64,000 bases of DNA from Trachythela sp. YZ-2020 (lineage: Eukaryota > Cnidaria > Anthozoa > Malacalcyonacea > Clavulariidae). Location of the stretch: positions 806,001 to 870,000 of the forward strand of contig JADLSH010000091.1 in assembly GCA_016169945.1 (NCBI GenBank), given 5' to 3'. The number at the start of each line of letters is the position of its first letter. The stretch's first letter is position 1. The translations under genes and the position numbers were made by a program. The notes beneath the pieces are model-generated. The model made no database searches, had not been told where the DNA came from, and saw only the letters and a list, made by a program, of their open reading frames with translations. Of the stretch, positions 62,736 to 64,000 are shown one piece after another.

Positions 62736-63495
62736 AAATTTTTCGTTACTTTCTGGGTGAAGCTGGCTTAATTGACCGAAAAGATAAAAGCCACCCTCCT
62801 AACCCATGGCTACAAAATACCTCACAACAGCTAATGGGTGGCATTTCTATATATTTTATGCTTGAGGGTTTGTGGGATCAAAGTACCTGGGAAATATAGC
62901 ACGAACTTCGACTCATTTAGAGCGAAGGCTCTTCGTCTGGTTGTTAGCCGTAGCGTTGGTTGGGAAACGTCGAAGTTCTTGTCGTATTTTGACAGGTAGT
63001 TTGGTCCTACAAACCCTCAAACATATCCTTTATCGCTACCTACACTGGAACCACGCCTTCAAGATTTCTACATTTTTCTTGTTTAAAAACACAACGGTAG
63101 GGGAATCTGTAATACGACGAATAAAAATCATCGGCGTGTCCAATATTCTAATACAAATTTGTAGTAAAAAATTTCCGGGAGTCACACGTAGAACAGTGCC
63201 AGACGAAAATAGCTGAGCATACTTACTGGGCGATGTTTGGGCTTGTCAATAAAATGAAATAACATGTCAACGGTTAGTTAAGAGCATGTTTACAGTACTC
63301 TTAAGTTCCTTTTAAAAGTCTTTTTTTCGTCTGGATTGAATGTATGGATATGCGCATATTCTTCATGCTTTTGACGAAAAAGATGAAATAGGAATATTAA
63401 AGTCTTTGACACGACGCTTGAACTAGCCTTGAGCAGACGTTTTCAGAATTTGGGGTGTTAGTAGAGTCTGAGTAACAGAGACACAATTTGTTTTT
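62736..63495. repeat. Direct duplication, unit 1 (interrupted)
   Basis: 62736-62852 and 63180-63495 match unit 2 at 63593-64000 in order (TTTTTCGTTACTTTCTGG, GATGGGTG-type block, TCACACGTAGAA, AAATAGCTGAGCA, AACATG.CAACGGTTAG, GGGTGTTAGTAGAGTCTG). Unit 1 is interrupted by a family B element. Confidence 0.8.
62858..63060. mobile_element. Repeat family B, most complete copy
   Basis: Left ATGCTTGAGGGTTTGTGGG, GATCAAAGTACCTGG, GAACTTCGAC and right GTCGAAGTTCTTGTCG, CAGGTAGTTTGGTCC, ACAAACCCTCAAACAT form inverted arms of about 60 bp. It sits inside unit 1 of the flanking duplication. Confidence 0.75.
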
Positions 63496-63592
63496 TTGCA
63501 ATTTATTCGTGTAATTGAAAGACCTAATTAATGCAAAATAACAATTCCTGATTTCCTGTTATTGTATAAGTGATGAAAAATGTCTATACTTT

Positions 63593-64000
63593 TAAATTTT
63601 TCGTTACTTTCTGGCTGAAGCTGGCTTTATAGTCGGCCAAAAAGATAAATAACCAACCTCGTCCAATGGCTACACAATACTTCATAAAAACTGATGGGTG
63701 TTACACGTAGAATAGAGCCAATACGAAAATAGCTGAGCAGATGGGCGATGTTGAATTTGAATGAAATAACATGACAACGGTTAGTGTGTTTACCTTACTC
63801 TTCTATTCCTTTAGGCTTAAAGTCTTATATTTGGTCATGGACTGAACACATGCATAATTATGCACGCATTCTCCATGCTTTTAACGAAAAGGATGAAATA
63901 AGGATATAAAAGTCTTAACACGACGTTTGAACTAGCCTACGAGGTGAGGCTTTAAGAATTGAGGGTGTTAGTAGAGTCTGCACAACGGAGCAACATTTCG
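63593..64000. repeat. Direct duplication, unit 2
   Basis: Uninterrupted partner of unit 1, running to or past the window end. No coding frame is conserved between the two copies. Confidence 0.8.

Overview
The window looks like a piece of an AT-rich animal nuclear genome, most likely a cnidarian and probably an anthozoan. The supports are short-exon genes with GT/AG introns, a canonical metazoan EF-1alpha and a stem-loop-terminated histone H4, a secreted protein combining vWA, HYR and galaxin-like modules, a ZU5/double-death-domain receptor, and very dense small inverted-repeat elements. There is no sign of operons, CRISPR or other prokaryotic features. The species cannot be named from sequence alone.

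Host genes from left to right: the start of a coiled-coil protein (minus, 1-395, running off the edge); an intronless TTC32-like TPR protein (plus, 3416-3862); EF-1alpha in five coding exons (minus, 6744-12643), complete at 461 codons; a six-exon secreted vWA-HYR-galaxin-like protein (minus, 28817-35412); a nine-exon single-pass membrane protein with ZU5, a UPA-like stretch and two death domains (minus, 47996-54995); and a single histone H4 gene (plus, 61986-62297) with TATA box and 3' stem-loop.

The most notable object is 18292-28019, a 9.7-kb block that looks like one DNA transposon. It has about 64-bp terminal inverted repeats (starting CAACCTCGT, with CACGTG at the inner end) and a perfect 9-bp flanking duplication (CCCCAGATG). 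Inside are two convergent genes: a ZAD-like/DUF6589-like protein (candidate transposase) and a RecQ-like SF2 helicase. Both carry frameshifts, so this copy seems dead or imperfectly assembled. Short repeats carrying the same end motif lie elsewhere in the window and may be its non-autonomous relatives.

The rest is a mosaic of mobile DNA. A CR1/L2-like LINE (37990-46022) is split by a 5.75-kb CACTA/EnSpm-like element (38576-44321) whose ends are packed with AGGTGTGTT motifs. A hAT-like element with 8-bp TSD (10963-12144) sits in EF-1alpha intron 1, a 503-bp long-armed inverted repeat in EF-1alpha intron 4, and an interrupted pentanucleotide array (49578-50457) in the ZU5 gene. About two dozen foldback/MITE elements are scattered through introns and spacers. 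Four small palindromes share the end motif ACARTTA although their interiors differ. All functional calls rest on reading translations and splice phases by eye; no database search was run.
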